Source: a virus. Taken from it: DNA of 25,211 nt. The number at the start of each line of letters is the position of its first letter. Position 1 is the first letter of the stretch. Shown here in pieces: positions 7,156 through 15,349 of this stretch. Under the pieces are notes generated by a model, which did not search any database, had not been told where the DNA came from, and saw only the letters and a list, made by a program, of their open reading frames with translations. Location of the stretch: positions 1 to 25,211 of the IMG/VR virus record IMGVR_UViG_3300009537_001771. One strand, written 5' to 3'. A program made the translations under genes and the position numbers.

Positions 7156-7736
7156 ACTACATAAAACAAAATCATCTTTCGCTTCTTATTGTCTTGTGGC
7201 TTGTGATGTCTGCTGTTTTTTCTGCATCTGCTCCGCTAAAAGATGTTCCTAATCTTGGTGCGGCGAACAGAGAATCAACAACGATTACTAATCCATTCAT
7301 CTTTACACAAGGCGCAACTCTTCAGGGAACAACAACAATTGTTCGTTCGCCCGACGGGTTTGTTGCTTGGAGCGGTTATGTTGTGGCAACAGGAACAGCG
7401 AAGGCAGTATTTACAAATACCGGTGCGCCGATGATGTGTGATGCTGATTCTGGATTCATTCGACCGAAAGGCACAACTTTTGCGCCTTCGATTGTTTTGG
7501 CACTAGGAACAAGTACATCTGCTACAGGACATTCTGTAAACTTAATTGCTTCAACAACCGTTGCGACAACAACAACGTCCGTTATTCCTTTTACTTACGC
7601 ACTACCGTTTGTTCTTGGAAACAACGAATCAATAGTTGGGGGTATTTCTGATTACAGCGCGGCGATAGCCTCGTCTACATTCTTTAGTAATTGGAGTATA
7701 GAGTTCGGAGTCCACTGTTGGACAATGGGTTCGTAA
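7152..7736 (+). CDS. Secreted beta-rich protein with signal peptide
   Basis: A 194-aa protein with a clear Sec-type signal: a short polar start (MNYIKQNH), hydrophobic core LSLLIVLWLVMSAVF (9-23), and small residues SASA (24-27) suited to signal peptidase. A Pro at 28 disfavours cleavage right after A27, so the site may lie one or two residues earlier. The mature part is Thr/Ser-rich and beta-like (ATLQGTTTIVRSPDG; ASTTVATTTTSVIPF) with two Cys (in MMCDAD and VHCWTM) that could form a disulfide outside the membrane. A signal peptide is odd in a virion gene block. It may be a host-surface or exclusion protein, or a protein added to virions outside the cytoplasm. No known family recognised. Confidence 0.78.
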   Translation: MNYIKQNHLSLLIVLWLVMSAVFSASAPLKDVPNLGAANRESTTITNPFIFTQGATLQGTTTIVRSPDGFVAWSGYVVATGTAKAVFTNTGAPMMCDADSGFIRPKGTTFAPSIVLALGTSTSATGHSVNLIASTTVATTTTSVIPFTYALPFVLGNNESIVGGISDYSAAIASSTFFSNWSIEFGVHCWTMGS

Positions 7737-7747
7737 TTCAATTCTAA

Positions 7748-7771
7748 CTCAGGGCCTTTATAGGCTTTGGG
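7748..7771 (+). other. Intergenic RNA hairpin
   Basis: CTCAGGGCCT (7748-7757) can pair as RNA with AGGCTTTGGG (7762-7771) around a UUAU loop: ten pairs, three of them G-U. It lies between the stop at 7736 and the ATG at 7806. No U-tract follows, so a terminator is unlikely; partial attenuation or RNA stability is possible. Confidence 0.3.
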
Positions 7772-7805
7772 CTTAGGACTGAATAATTAAAAATTAATCA
7801 ATAAT

Positions 7806-8210
7806 ATGAAAAAATATATAATCATAGCAATAGTAATAATTATTGTGAGTGTTTTTGCTGTTTTAAATAAAAATATTACAATATTGGGTGGTGCTGGTAC
7901 GGTGACTACAACAGCTTCTTCCACGGCTTATACAATAACTACAACTGCGGTAAGGGTGTTGGCTACCTCAACTAAAAGATCTGCGGTGACTATTACACCG
8001 ATAAATTGTACCGCGTCATCGGTAATTTCTCTAAACTTAAAAGAACCTGATCAGGCGCCAACAGCGTTTACTGGTTTTGGGATATTAAGTTCTACAACTC
8101 AATCTTTCGGAGATAGGAACGATCCACCGACACCACAGAACTCTGTTAGGGCTATTAATAGTAGCGGTACATGCACAGTTCTGGTTACTGAATTTATACA
8201 AAATTTTTAA
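7806..8210 (+). CDS. Membrane-anchored or secreted beta-sandwich-like protein
   Basis: A 134-aa protein starting with a two-Lys N-terminus and a long hydrophobic helix (YIIIAIVIIIVSVFAVL, residues 4-20), then LNKN. No obvious signal peptidase site follows, so it may stay anchored. The rest is Thr/Ser-rich with the pattern AVRVLATSTKRSAVTITPIN (51-70) and later VRAINSSGTCTVLVTEF. This resembles the small beta-sandwich of phage proteins whose strands read 'vlas...R..l.i.N'. Two Cys (in NCTASS and GTCTV) could pair. It follows another exported protein (7152-7736), forming an exported pair inside the structural cluster. Function unknown. Confidence 0.75.
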   Translation: MKKYIIIAIVIIIVSVFAVLNKNITILGGAGTVTTTASSTAYTITTTAVRVLATSTKRSAVTITPINCTASSVISLNLKEPDQAPTAFTGFGILSSTTQSFGDRNDPPTPQNSVRAINSSGTCTVLVTEFIQNF

Positions 8211-8220
8211 CTAAAATATA

Positions 8221-9903
8221 ATGCCTCCATTTTTAACTACAAAAAATAGGCAGATATTAGTCAATCAGGATGCAGTAAGAATTGAAGAAACGTATTTGAT
8301 TGCTGATATATCTGCCGCTTCCCCGACACTTACGGTGGCAAATATAAACCGTTTTGCGATTAATCAGAATCTGATAATTAATCCTTATGGTGAAACAGCA
8401 GAGCGGGTAAAAACACACGCATCTTCAGCTCCTTCAGGCACCACAGTTACCTTGTCGGCAAACACAGCTTTTGCTCACTATGCGGGGGAGAAAGTTTATC
8501 TTGTTACTTATAACCAGATAGAACTTTCGAGGGCATTAACAATAACTGGAGCAAAGACGGCACTCTCTACATCCTTAGGCAACGGGTTGGTTGATATGGA
8601 GGCGGATAATAAAATATTAAAATTTGTAGAAAGAGAATATAATTCTGGATATTACTTCGGACGTTATATAAACGGCATAGGGGCAACTTTTACTATTTCT
8701 GGGGACACCCTCACATCAACGGCGCACGGCCTTGTGAACGGGGATACTTTAAAACTTATTGCCGCCACGACGATGCCTACAGGCCTTTCAAGTACGGTGG
8801 TTTATTATGTTGTTTCGGCAGCTACCAATACGTTTAAGGTTTCTTTGACCAATGGTGGTACAGCAATTACCGCATCTGATAGTGGTACAGGCACACTTAC
8901 ATGGTATAAAAGTTCTTTGTTTTCCGATCCTTTAATTGTGTCAGGATGGACACGGGATTCTGTTGGTTTCATGATTGATAGGTCTCTTCGGGATCTAGAA
9001 ATTGAATTATCTGATAAGGTTACTAGGGAGGATTGTTACGAGTGGCTTAATTCTGGCATTAAAGAATCTCAGGGAAAATTGAAAAGATGGCCAGAGCATT
9101 ATTCTTATAATGCTGTTCTTGGGCAAGTTTCTCGTGGAAATAATATTGTGGCGATGCCTACTGATGCTTATGACAGAGAAACAAACAAATCATTAATAGC
9201 GGTTAGAATTGGTGATAATAGCAAGCTTTCTTATTTAGACCCTGTTAGTTTTGATCAACAAATGGAGGGGGTTAAGGTGACACAGGTTACTACTCAAGCT
9301 ACTAGCGGACAGACTACTTTAGAAATAAACAATTCTTATGATTTTGAAGATAGTGGTTCTGTAAATGTTTATATTGCGGGTGTTAAATATAATATTATTT
9401 ATACGGGGGTGACCAGATCCGCCACTGCGGGTATATTAACGGGAATAGCGTCTTCTGGCACGGGGTCAATTACCGTCACGATTCCTGCCGATACTTATGT
9501 GTGGCAAGGAGAAATGGAGGGAGTTCCATCAACTTTTACAGTTCGTAATAGTAATATTGAATTTTACCCACTAGCTGATGGCAATAATGATAATGCTAAT
9601 TTATATTCTGATTATTCTAAGGTAGCGGTAATGGTTGATAGTGATGGCGATGTAATTGATTATCAGCGATATGATATGCTACAGGATTATTTAACATGGC
9701 GAATGAAAATGAAGGATAGAAACAAGGGGGAATTAGATAGAAATGATGGGTATTATTTAGGATATAAAGAGAAACTAAATGATGCTATAAGGACACTTGC
9801 TCAAAATAATAAGTTTCCAATGCGACCAAGGGTTAATAATATGTCTAAACGACCGAGGAATCGCTGGATGAGCCTCCAAGATATTCATATAAATGATCAA
9901 TAA
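8221..9903 (+). CDS. Head-to-tail adaptor with beta-domain insertions
   Basis: A 560-aa protein predicted to join portal to tail nozzle. The adaptor-like helical core is split: residues 245-292 hold SVGFMIDRSLRDLEIELSDK and DCYEWLNSGIKESQGKLKRW, and residues 480-530 hold DYQRYDMLQDYLTWRMKMKD plus a final helix. This is typical of P22 gp4/T7 gp11-type adaptors, which are usually 160-250 residues. The extra length comes from beta-rich segments at about 22-105, 152-230 and 350-428; the middle one (FTISGDTLTSTAHGL ... TFKVSLTNGGTAI) is a common phage beta-module. The C-terminus is basic (RPRVNNMSKRPRNRW). It sits directly before the nozzle-like gene (2 nt gap), supporting the tail-assembly reading. 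The call rests on the pattern of helices and context. Confidence 0.7.
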   Translation: MPPFLTTKNRQILVNQDAVRIEETYLIADISAASPTLTVANINRFAINQNLIINPYGETAERVKTHASSAPSGTTVTLSANTAFAHYAGEKVYLVTYNQIELSRALTITGAKTALSTSLGNGLVDMEADNKILKFVEREYNSGYYFGRYINGIGATFTISGDTLTSTAHGLVNGDTLKLIAATTMPTGLSSTVVYYVVSAATNTFKVSLTNGGTAITASDSGTGTLTWYKSSLFSDPLIVSGWTRDSVGFMIDRSLRDLEIELSDKVTREDCYEWLNSGIKESQGKLKRWPEHYSYNAVLGQVSRGNNIVAMPTDAYDRETNKSLIAVRIGDNSKLSYLDPVSFDQQMEGVKVTQVTTQATSGQTTLEINNSYDFEDSGSVNVYIAGVKYNIIYTGVTRSATAGILTGIASSGTGSITVTIPADTYVWQGEMEGVPSTFTVRNSNIEFYPLADGNNDNANLYSDYSKVAVMVDSDGDVIDYQRYDMLQDYLTWRMKMKDRNKGELDRNDGYYLGYKEKLNDAIRTLAQNNKFPMRPRVNNMSKRPRNRWMSLQDIHINDQ

Positions 9904-9905
9904 TA

Positions 9906-11396
9906 ATGGCAAACATAAAACAAACAGATTTTTCTTCAGGCATGATAGATGTGAATGTATCTTTGGCTCCCAAAAATACAGTGGGTTTGTTGTTAAATGC
10001 TGATACAGATACAGAAATAGGCAGTGTTGTTTCAAGGTTCGGAACAGCAACTATAGGCGCACAACTGGTTGCTGGGAAAAATATTTTGGGACTTCAACAG
10101 CATATTGATGTTGATACTCCTTCTAATAATAAATTGTTTGCAACTGTTAATGCGGCGGGAGATGCCACTTCCGTTGTTTATGACGTGGTGGCAGGGACTA
10201 CTTCGGTTACAGGACTTACTGCATCTAAAAAGATGCGTTTTTTAACATATAATGGGGCAACACTAGCTTTAAATGGGGCAGATGTAGAAAGATCATATAC
10301 TTCGGCTGGCTGGATTACAACAGGTGGAGCTTTTGATTTGGCCAATATCCCATCTGCTAATAAAGTTAATTTATGTGTAGAATTTTTAGATCGCGTTTAT
10401 GTGGCTGGAGATTTTGCCGCACTTACTAGACTTTATTATTCTGGGGTTTCTAATGGGTCTACTGTGTCGTGGACTGTTGGTAATGGATATGTAGATATTG
10501 AACCAGAAGATGGGGGTGGCCCCATCACCGCCCTTAGTAAGGTGCCTGGATATATTTTAGTTTTCAAAGAAAGATCAATACATAGGTGGAATTTTTCATC
10601 TGCTTTTCCAGAATCTTTAATTCAAATAGGTACACCATCTCAAGAATCGGTAATTATGGGTGGGGGGTTATGTGCTTTTTACTCTAACTCAAATGAAGGG
10701 GCTAAGGGATTTTATATTACTAACGGAGGGCGTCCTGAATCCATATCACAAGATAATAATAGACCTATAAAAAAATGGGTGGATGCCATACAAACAGCTA
10801 ATGAGACGGAAATTGCGGGGTGGGCAACAGACAGGTATTTTTGCTGGTCGGTAGGGGATCTTGTTGTTGATGGTGAAACTTATACTAATGTTGTTTTAAA
10901 ATATAATAGATTATTGAATCAGTGGGTAATTCGCACTTATCCGCAAAGGTTTAAAGTTTTTGCTAATTATTTGGTATCTGGTGTCAATACTATTGTTGGG
11001 GGTGGTAATGATGGGACAGTATACAGAATGGATAAACCTGGAACTTTTGTAGACGCTTCAGCGGCTACAACTAAAAATTTCTCGTGGAAAATTAGACAAC
11101 ATCATAATAATTTTGAAGATAATCACATTAAAACATTAAGTGAGAATGTTGTGGTCAAGGGTAAGAATTTAGGTTCTGTAAGAGTTGTTGCTTATGTAGA
11201 TGAAAAATTAGAACCGATAGAAATAAATGGTAAAAATTCTCAATCTAAAAATCTTGCCCTTTTTGGTATTGGTAAAAATATTAAAGGAACAACTTTGTCT
11301 TTGGAGGTTTCCGGTGAATCTAGTGGCGCGTCGAGTATTATTCGTGAGATAGAGATGGAAAATATAACTATTGATAAATCCTATGGCACTTTATAA
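9906..11396 (+). CDS. Tail nozzle/hub protein (P22 gp10 / T7 gp12-like)
   Basis: A 496-aa beta-rich protein expected to form the short tail tube below the adaptor. It begins TDFSSGMID, similar to the 'F.gG.' openings of nozzle proteins, and has repeated propeller-like blades: KLFATVNAAGDATSVVYDVV, MRFLTYNGATLALNG, VNLCVEFLDRVYVAGD, and the hallmark-like stretch GYILVFKERSIHRW (residues 215-228). Later blades include GFYITNGGRPESIS and WVIRTYPQRFKVFANYLVSG. A C-terminal beta region follows. It starts 2 nt after the adaptor stop and its end overlaps the adhesin start by 14 nt. Gene order adaptor-nozzle-spike is canonical for short-tailed phages. Confidence 0.75.
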   Translation: MANIKQTDFSSGMIDVNVSLAPKNTVGLLLNADTDTEIGSVVSRFGTATIGAQLVAGKNILGLQQHIDVDTPSNNKLFATVNAAGDATSVVYDVVAGTTSVTGLTASKKMRFLTYNGATLALNGADVERSYTSAGWITTGGAFDLANIPSANKVNLCVEFLDRVYVAGDFAALTRLYYSGVSNGSTVSWTVGNGYVDIEPEDGGGPITALSKVPGYILVFKERSIHRWNFSSAFPESLIQIGTPSQESVIMGGGLCAFYSNSNEGAKGFYITNGGRPESISQDNNRPIKKWVDAIQTANETEIAGWATDRYFCWSVGDLVVDGETYTNVVLKYNRLLNQWVIRTYPQRFKVFANYLVSGVNTIVGGGNDGTVYRMDKPGTFVDASAATTKNFSWKIRQHHNNFEDNHIKTLSENVVVKGKNLGSVRVVAYVDEKLEPIEINGKNSQSKNLALFGIGKNIKGTTLSLEVSGESSGASSIIREIEMENITIDKSYGTL

Positions 11397-13668
11397 TATA
11401 AACGACCTTTTTAAAAGTAACATTCCGGAAGCAATTGAATTGCCTAATTTAGGTTCCAGTGCACTAGATAATATTAGTGCTGACGAAATTGGGACGGGAG
11501 AAATAGGCAATCAGCTGGGTAATGTTGGAAGGTCACAAGCACTCATCACCATTAAACCAGGTGGAAATATTCAAAAGGCAATAGATAAATTACATATTTT
11601 GGGTGGGGGTAAGGTTCTTATTTTAAATGGTACTCATGTTGTTGATTATGATATACAATTATATTCATCTATTACTTTAGAGGGTGAAAATTCAGAAACA
11701 GCAATCATAGATTTTATTGGATCATCTAAACAAGTAAAGGCGGTAGGGACAGGTGCATATAATGTTGGCACAGTTTCGGTGACAAATAATGGGACGACAG
11801 TTACCGGTTCAGGAACGTCATGGTTGTCTAATGTGGTTGCGGGTCAGAATATTTTATTGGGTGGGGTATGGTATCCAGTAGCTGTAGTTAGTAGTGATAC
11901 AGTTATTATTATAGGATTGCCTTATGCGGACGTGTCTTTGAGTGGCGCTAGTTATACCATCGCCACTTTTGTTCAAGATGTTTTGTTAAAGAACTTAGTG
12001 ATAAGAAATTCTGCTATCTCTGCTATTAAGTTTCAATATGTTAATGAGACGGTTATAGATAATGTGAACATTCAGACTAGTTTGGTGGGTATAGACGTAG
12101 ATACTTGTTCTCAATTAGAGGTGGTAAATGTTGATAGTGTCGCTAATTACACAGGTTATAGTTTTACAAATACTCATCTATTGAGTTTTCACAGTAATGG
12201 CAGTATTGATGCTCTTGCAAGTCATGGAATTGTTTTAAACAATGTTACCAATTCTTCTTTTATTGCTAATTTTATTTTAAATTCCGCAGGTGATGGTTTA
12301 AATGCCACATCTGTTTCTAACCTAGGTTTTACCAATCTTATCTGTGTGGAAAATGGCGGACAGGGTGTGGAATTTGTTTCAGGTAACGACAATGTGATTA
12401 TAAATGGTTTGAGGATTGATGGTAATGCTTCCGATGGAATAAAATTAACAGCCACCTCAGACAACATTTTCATATCTAATGGTTTTATAAAAAATAATGG
12501 TGGCTATGGTTTAAATATAGCAGCTTCTTCTTGTGACAATACTGTGATCACAGGTAATAATTTTACAACTAATACTAGTGGTGCGGTTAATAATGGTGGA
12601 ACGGGGACTCTTTTAAGGGGTAATATAGGGGTGACGGACAACTCTAAATCTGCCCTTACAACAACGACCATTTTCGGTGGTGCTGGTGATGACGGTGACG
12701 TCACAATTTCCGCTGGGACCACTACTCTGACAAGGGATATGTATTACAGTAGTTTAACTATTGATAGTGGTGCTGTTTTGGCGCCTGCACATTATAAAAT
12801 TTTTGTAAGAGAAACGTTAACTAATAATGGAACGATAAGAATAAATGGTAATAATGGTGGTAATGGTACAAATGGAACAAATAATAACAATGTATCTGGA
12901 CAAGGTGGTGCAGCTGGCGCTGTTGTAGCAAGTGGTACGTTAGCCTCTGTGGCTGGTAGTGTCGGTGGTACTCGTGATCTTACTCCAAGTACTGCTGGAG
13001 TCAGTGGAAGTACAATCAACGCCAATCCATCGGAGGGTTCAAACGGGTCTGCTGGTGGGAATGGGGGTGCATCAGGGTCTTCAGGTGGACTCGGAGCTGG
13101 TGGTACAGGAACAGGTGGAGCTGCTGGAGTTGCTACAGCACCAATATACAATAGACTAAAGATCATATTCAATGCGGTCAATTTTCTTGAATTTGCTCCC
13201 GCCGTAAGTCCCGTAAGAATACTAGGTTCAGCGGGGTCAGGTAGTGGAGCTTCAGGAGGTACAGGAGGACGTGTTGGCGGTGAAAACTGGGGACATGGAG
13301 GAGGAGGTGGTGGGAGTGGTTCGACGGGTGGAACAATCTTTATTTTGTGTAACACTTGGGCTGGAAACGGCACAATCGAAGCAATTGGTGGTAACGGTGG
13401 TAACGGTGGTAACGGTGGAGTGGCTGGTGGAGGGGCATCAAACTCTGGTGGTGGCGGCGGCGGAGGAGGAGGAGGGGGGGGAAATGGTGGTTTGTTTGTC
13501 ATTGCGTATACAACAAAAACCTGGACTGGAACTGTAACTTTAACTGGTGGTAGTGCTGGCACAGGCGGTACAGGGGGGGCAGGAACTGGCACAGGCGGTA
13601 CGGGTGTTACTGGTTCAAATGGAACAGCAGGAGGGACGGGTACAACAATTGAAATAGTATTAGTCTAA
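11383..13668 (+). CDS. Tail spike/adhesin: beta-helix plus glycine-rich tip
   Basis: A 761-aa receptor-binding candidate. After an N-terminal attachment segment (1-45), residues about 50-410 have the right-handed beta-helix pattern of pectate-lyase-like spikes: IQKAIDKLHILGGGKVLILN, then rungs with 'VIDNVNI', 'GIVLNNVTNSSFI', 'NVIINGLRIDGNASDGI'. A beta insertion (GTVSVTNNGTTVTGSGTSW) interrupts early rungs. From about 486 to the end the sequence is dominated by Gly with Asn/Ala/Ser/Thr (GGNGGNGGNGG; a Gly11-type run near 695), broken by three hydrophobic strands (IYNRLKIIFNAVNFLEF; GTIFILCNTW; GGLFVIAYTTKTW). This resembles the polyglycine-II sandwich adhesin of phage S16 gp38. I chose ATG 11383 over the TTG 12 nt upstream. 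It overlaps the nozzle gene by 14 nt. Confidence 0.8.
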   Translation: MALYNINDLFKSNIPEAIELPNLGSSALDNISADEIGTGEIGNQLGNVGRSQALITIKPGGNIQKAIDKLHILGGGKVLILNGTHVVDYDIQLYSSITLEGENSETAIIDFIGSSKQVKAVGTGAYNVGTVSVTNNGTTVTGSGTSWLSNVVAGQNILLGGVWYPVAVVSSDTVIIIGLPYADVSLSGASYTIATFVQDVLLKNLVIRNSAISAIKFQYVNETVIDNVNIQTSLVGIDVDTCSQLEVVNVDSVANYTGYSFTNTHLLSFHSNGSIDALASHGIVLNNVTNSSFIANFILNSAGDGLNATSVSNLGFTNLICVENGGQGVEFVSGNDNVIINGLRIDGNASDGIKLTATSDNIFISNGFIKNNGGYGLNIAASSCDNTVITGNNFTTNTSGAVNNGGTGTLLRGNIGVTDNSKSALTTTTIFGGAGDDGDVTISAGTTTLTRDMYYSSLTIDSGAVLAPAHYKIFVRETLTNNGTIRINGNNGGNGTNGTNNNNVSGQGGAAGAVVASGTLASVAGSVGGTRDLTPSTAGVSGSTINANPSEGSNGSAGGNGGASGSSGGLGAGGTGTGGAAGVATAPIYNRLKIIFNAVNFLEFAPAVSPVRILGSAGSGSGASGGTGGRVGGENWGHGGGGGGSGSTGGTIFILCNTWAGNGTIEAIGGNGGNGGNGGVAGGGASNSGGGGGGGGGGGGNGGLFVIAYTTKTWTGTVTLTGGSAGTGGTGGAGTGTGGTGVTGSNGTAGGTGTTIEIVLV
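13387..13481 (+). repeat. Short tandem repeats and a G8 tract inside the adhesin tip
   Basis: Around 13387-13420 the unit GGTAACGGT is repeated in near-perfect 9-bp tandem, and at 13474-13481 there is an uninterrupted run of eight G within a GGA/GGG glycine array. These lie in frame in the glycine-rich tip. Such tracts are prone to slippage; in-frame 9-bp changes would alter tip length, and a G8 slip would frameshift the last about 60 residues. Confidence 0.6.
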
Positions 13669-13687
13669 TTTTATCAATAAGTTAAAA

Positions 13688-13698
13688 TATGGTATAAT
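13688..13698 (+). promoter_or_regulatory. Extended -10 promoter for the microprotein/ejection block
   Basis: TATGGTATAAT (13688-13698) is identical over 11 bp to the extended -10 in front of the gene at 4366. It lies 8 nt before ATG 13707, giving a leaderless or nearly leaderless mRNA. The DnaA-box-like 11-mer of the other two promoters is absent here; the sequence upstream is TTATCAATAAG (13671-13681). Confidence 0.6.
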
Positions 13699-13706
13699 AT
13701 AACAAC

Positions 13707-13823
13707 ATGAACTTCACGCTCACAACAAAAAAAGGCACAGAGATAGTTATAGAAGCTGGTACAACCATTGTTATTGAAATAGATGGCGTCAATTACGAAA
13801 TTATAATTAACAAAATAAAATGA
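13707..13823 (+). CDS. 38-aa microprotein, unknown function
   Basis: A short ORF with ATG 13707 and TGA 13821-13823. It encodes 38 residues beginning MNFTLTTKKGTEIVIEAG, followed by TTIVIEIDGVNYE and IIINKIK: alternating beta-strand character with no hydrophobic helix or signal. Three facts support reality: its start is 8 nt after an extended -10 that matches the one at 4366, its stop overlaps the next start as ATGA, and it fills the only gap between the adhesin and the next structural gene. The strand-turn-strand pattern could be a small beta-hairpin virion or assembly protein, or its translation may simply drive coupled translation of the next gene. No family recognised. Confidence 0.65.
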   Translation: MNFTLTTKKGTEIVIEAGTTIVIEIDGVNYEIIINKIK

Positions 13824-15343
13824 ATCCTACACAAGAACAATTAAATGCTAGATTAAATCCAACAGCAGTTAATTTAAGTATTCCAAGTGAAGGCTCGGTT
13901 TTCCGTTCTGATGGTCCAACGTCTGATGTTATTTTTATGATCAAGAATGGACAACTTCAACAAGTAAGTTTGACCTCATTAGGATTTGAAGCAGAAAAAG
14001 CGGCTGGCCGACTTACAATGACTCAATATGGTTGGGATGGACCGGCTACACACCAGCAAAATGGATTAATGAAGGTTGGTCTGAGTCAATTAAAACAACA
14101 ATATGGTATTGATTTTAATTCAATACCCACAAAACCAGAGGGGCAGATAGCCGACTTGGCGGGGCTTGTTCGTGATGGAAAACTTCAACAGGGTACAATA
14201 ACCGATTTCAATCAAGTTAAGACTGCATTGGCGGGTACTCCCAGCGCAGGGAGTGTTGTAACTGTCAACAACACCCCAAACACTCTCTCTACCACATTAG
14301 GACAGGCAGCAAAGGGGACACAATTGCCACCTCCCAGTGTAAATCTTCAACCCGGAGCAACAGGTGAAGATGTAAAAAAACTTCAAGATTATCTGGTTTC
14401 AAAAGGCCTAATGACGCAAGCGGAAGTTGATACAGGTTACGGGACTTATGGACCAAAGACTACAGCTGCGGTAGCAAAACTTCAGCAACAGTTGGGGGTT
14501 GATAATTCTTCAGGGGTTGGTTATTTTGGACCTAAAACAATGGCGGCAATTTCTGGTTCCACGTCTACGTCGGGAACATCGGTGTCCGGTGGGGGCAGTG
14601 CTTCGTCAGCACAAGACAAGGCCGTGCAAGATATATTAAATAATACTAACATATCAGCAGATCAAAAAGCTTTACTTCAAAAGTTTTTTGAAACAATTTC
14701 TACAAACGATGTGGCTACAGCTAATAAAATTATTGCAGGTTTTAATGCGGCAACTGAATATAGCTCCCCCTATTTCAAGGCTCAAACACTTATTGCCACC
14801 GATGCTCTTTCACGGGCTATTGGTGCAAGCGAGGGGGATCTGGCTTTTAATGAAAAAAAACTAAGGGATACACTTAATGACTTACAAGCAACCACTTCCG
14901 CATCAAAAGATCAATTAAGTTTCCAGCACTCTCAAGAGTTAAAAAAATTAGCCGATTCATATAAAGTAGATTTAGAAAACACACAACAAAATCTAGCATC
15001 TCTAGGTAAAACATCCTCTTCTGTTCGTACACAATCCGAGCAGTTATTAAGTGAACAAAATCAAGGATTGGTAGAAAGTTCTACTCGTCAATTTTCTTAT
15101 CAAACCGGTAATTTGGACAGGTCTTTGGCGGGCACCACGCGTGATGTTAGTCAGTCCCTAGCGTATCTTCAAGACAAAGCGACACAAGACAGGATAGCGA
15201 ATCTACGCAAAACTGAAGAACAGGTCGGGTCATCAGTTTTATCAAGTCTTGGTTACACAGGACTACTGGGTAATGTGGGTGGGGATATACCAAGGAGACA
15301 GGTAACTGATAGTTTATCCTTCGCAAACTCCTTCGTTTTTTAG
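13820..15343 (+). CDS. Peptidoglycan-binding structural/ejection protein
   Basis: A 507-aa protein with a PG_binding_1-type domain at about residues 174-246: LQPGATGEDVKKLQDYLVSK, then a second half-repeat ending GVGYFGPKTMAAI, the usual signature of this fold. The segment before it has an internal short motif (KNGQLQQVSL and RDGKLQQGTI). The region after about 265 is a long helical/coiled-coil stretch (QDILNNTNISADQKALLQKF ... SASKDQLSFQHSQELKKLAD). It ends with VTDSLSFANSFVF. Sited after the spike and before the giant protein, it is a candidate internal (ejected) virion protein that touches the cell wall. An alternative is an external tail-tip protein binding peptidoglycan. The start overlaps the microprotein stop (ATGA). 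Confidence 0.75.
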   Translation: MNPTQEQLNARLNPTAVNLSIPSEGSVFRSDGPTSDVIFMIKNGQLQQVSLTSLGFEAEKAAGRLTMTQYGWDGPATHQQNGLMKVGLSQLKQQYGIDFNSIPTKPEGQIADLAGLVRDGKLQQGTITDFNQVKTALAGTPSAGSVVTVNNTPNTLSTTLGQAAKGTQLPPPSVNLQPGATGEDVKKLQDYLVSKGLMTQAEVDTGYGTYGPKTTAAVAKLQQQLGVDNSSGVGYFGPKTMAAISGSTSTSGTSVSGGGSASSAQDKAVQDILNNTNISADQKALLQKFFETISTNDVATANKIIAGFNAATEYSSPYFKAQTLIATDALSRAIGASEGDLAFNEKKLRDTLNDLQATTSASKDQLSFQHSQELKKLADSYKVDLENTQQNLASLGKTSSSVRTQSEQLLSEQNQGLVESSTRQFSYQTGNLDRSLAGTTRDVSQSLAYLQDKATQDRIANLRKTEEQVGSSVLSSLGYTGLLGNVGGDIPRRQVTDSLSFANSFVF

Positions 15344-15349
15344 AAAAAC

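Noticed and set aside
12792-13592. A 266-codon proline-rich frame on the minus strand
   Set aside because: It is the reverse complement of the glycine-rich adhesin tip (Gly codons read as Pro) and has no independent support.
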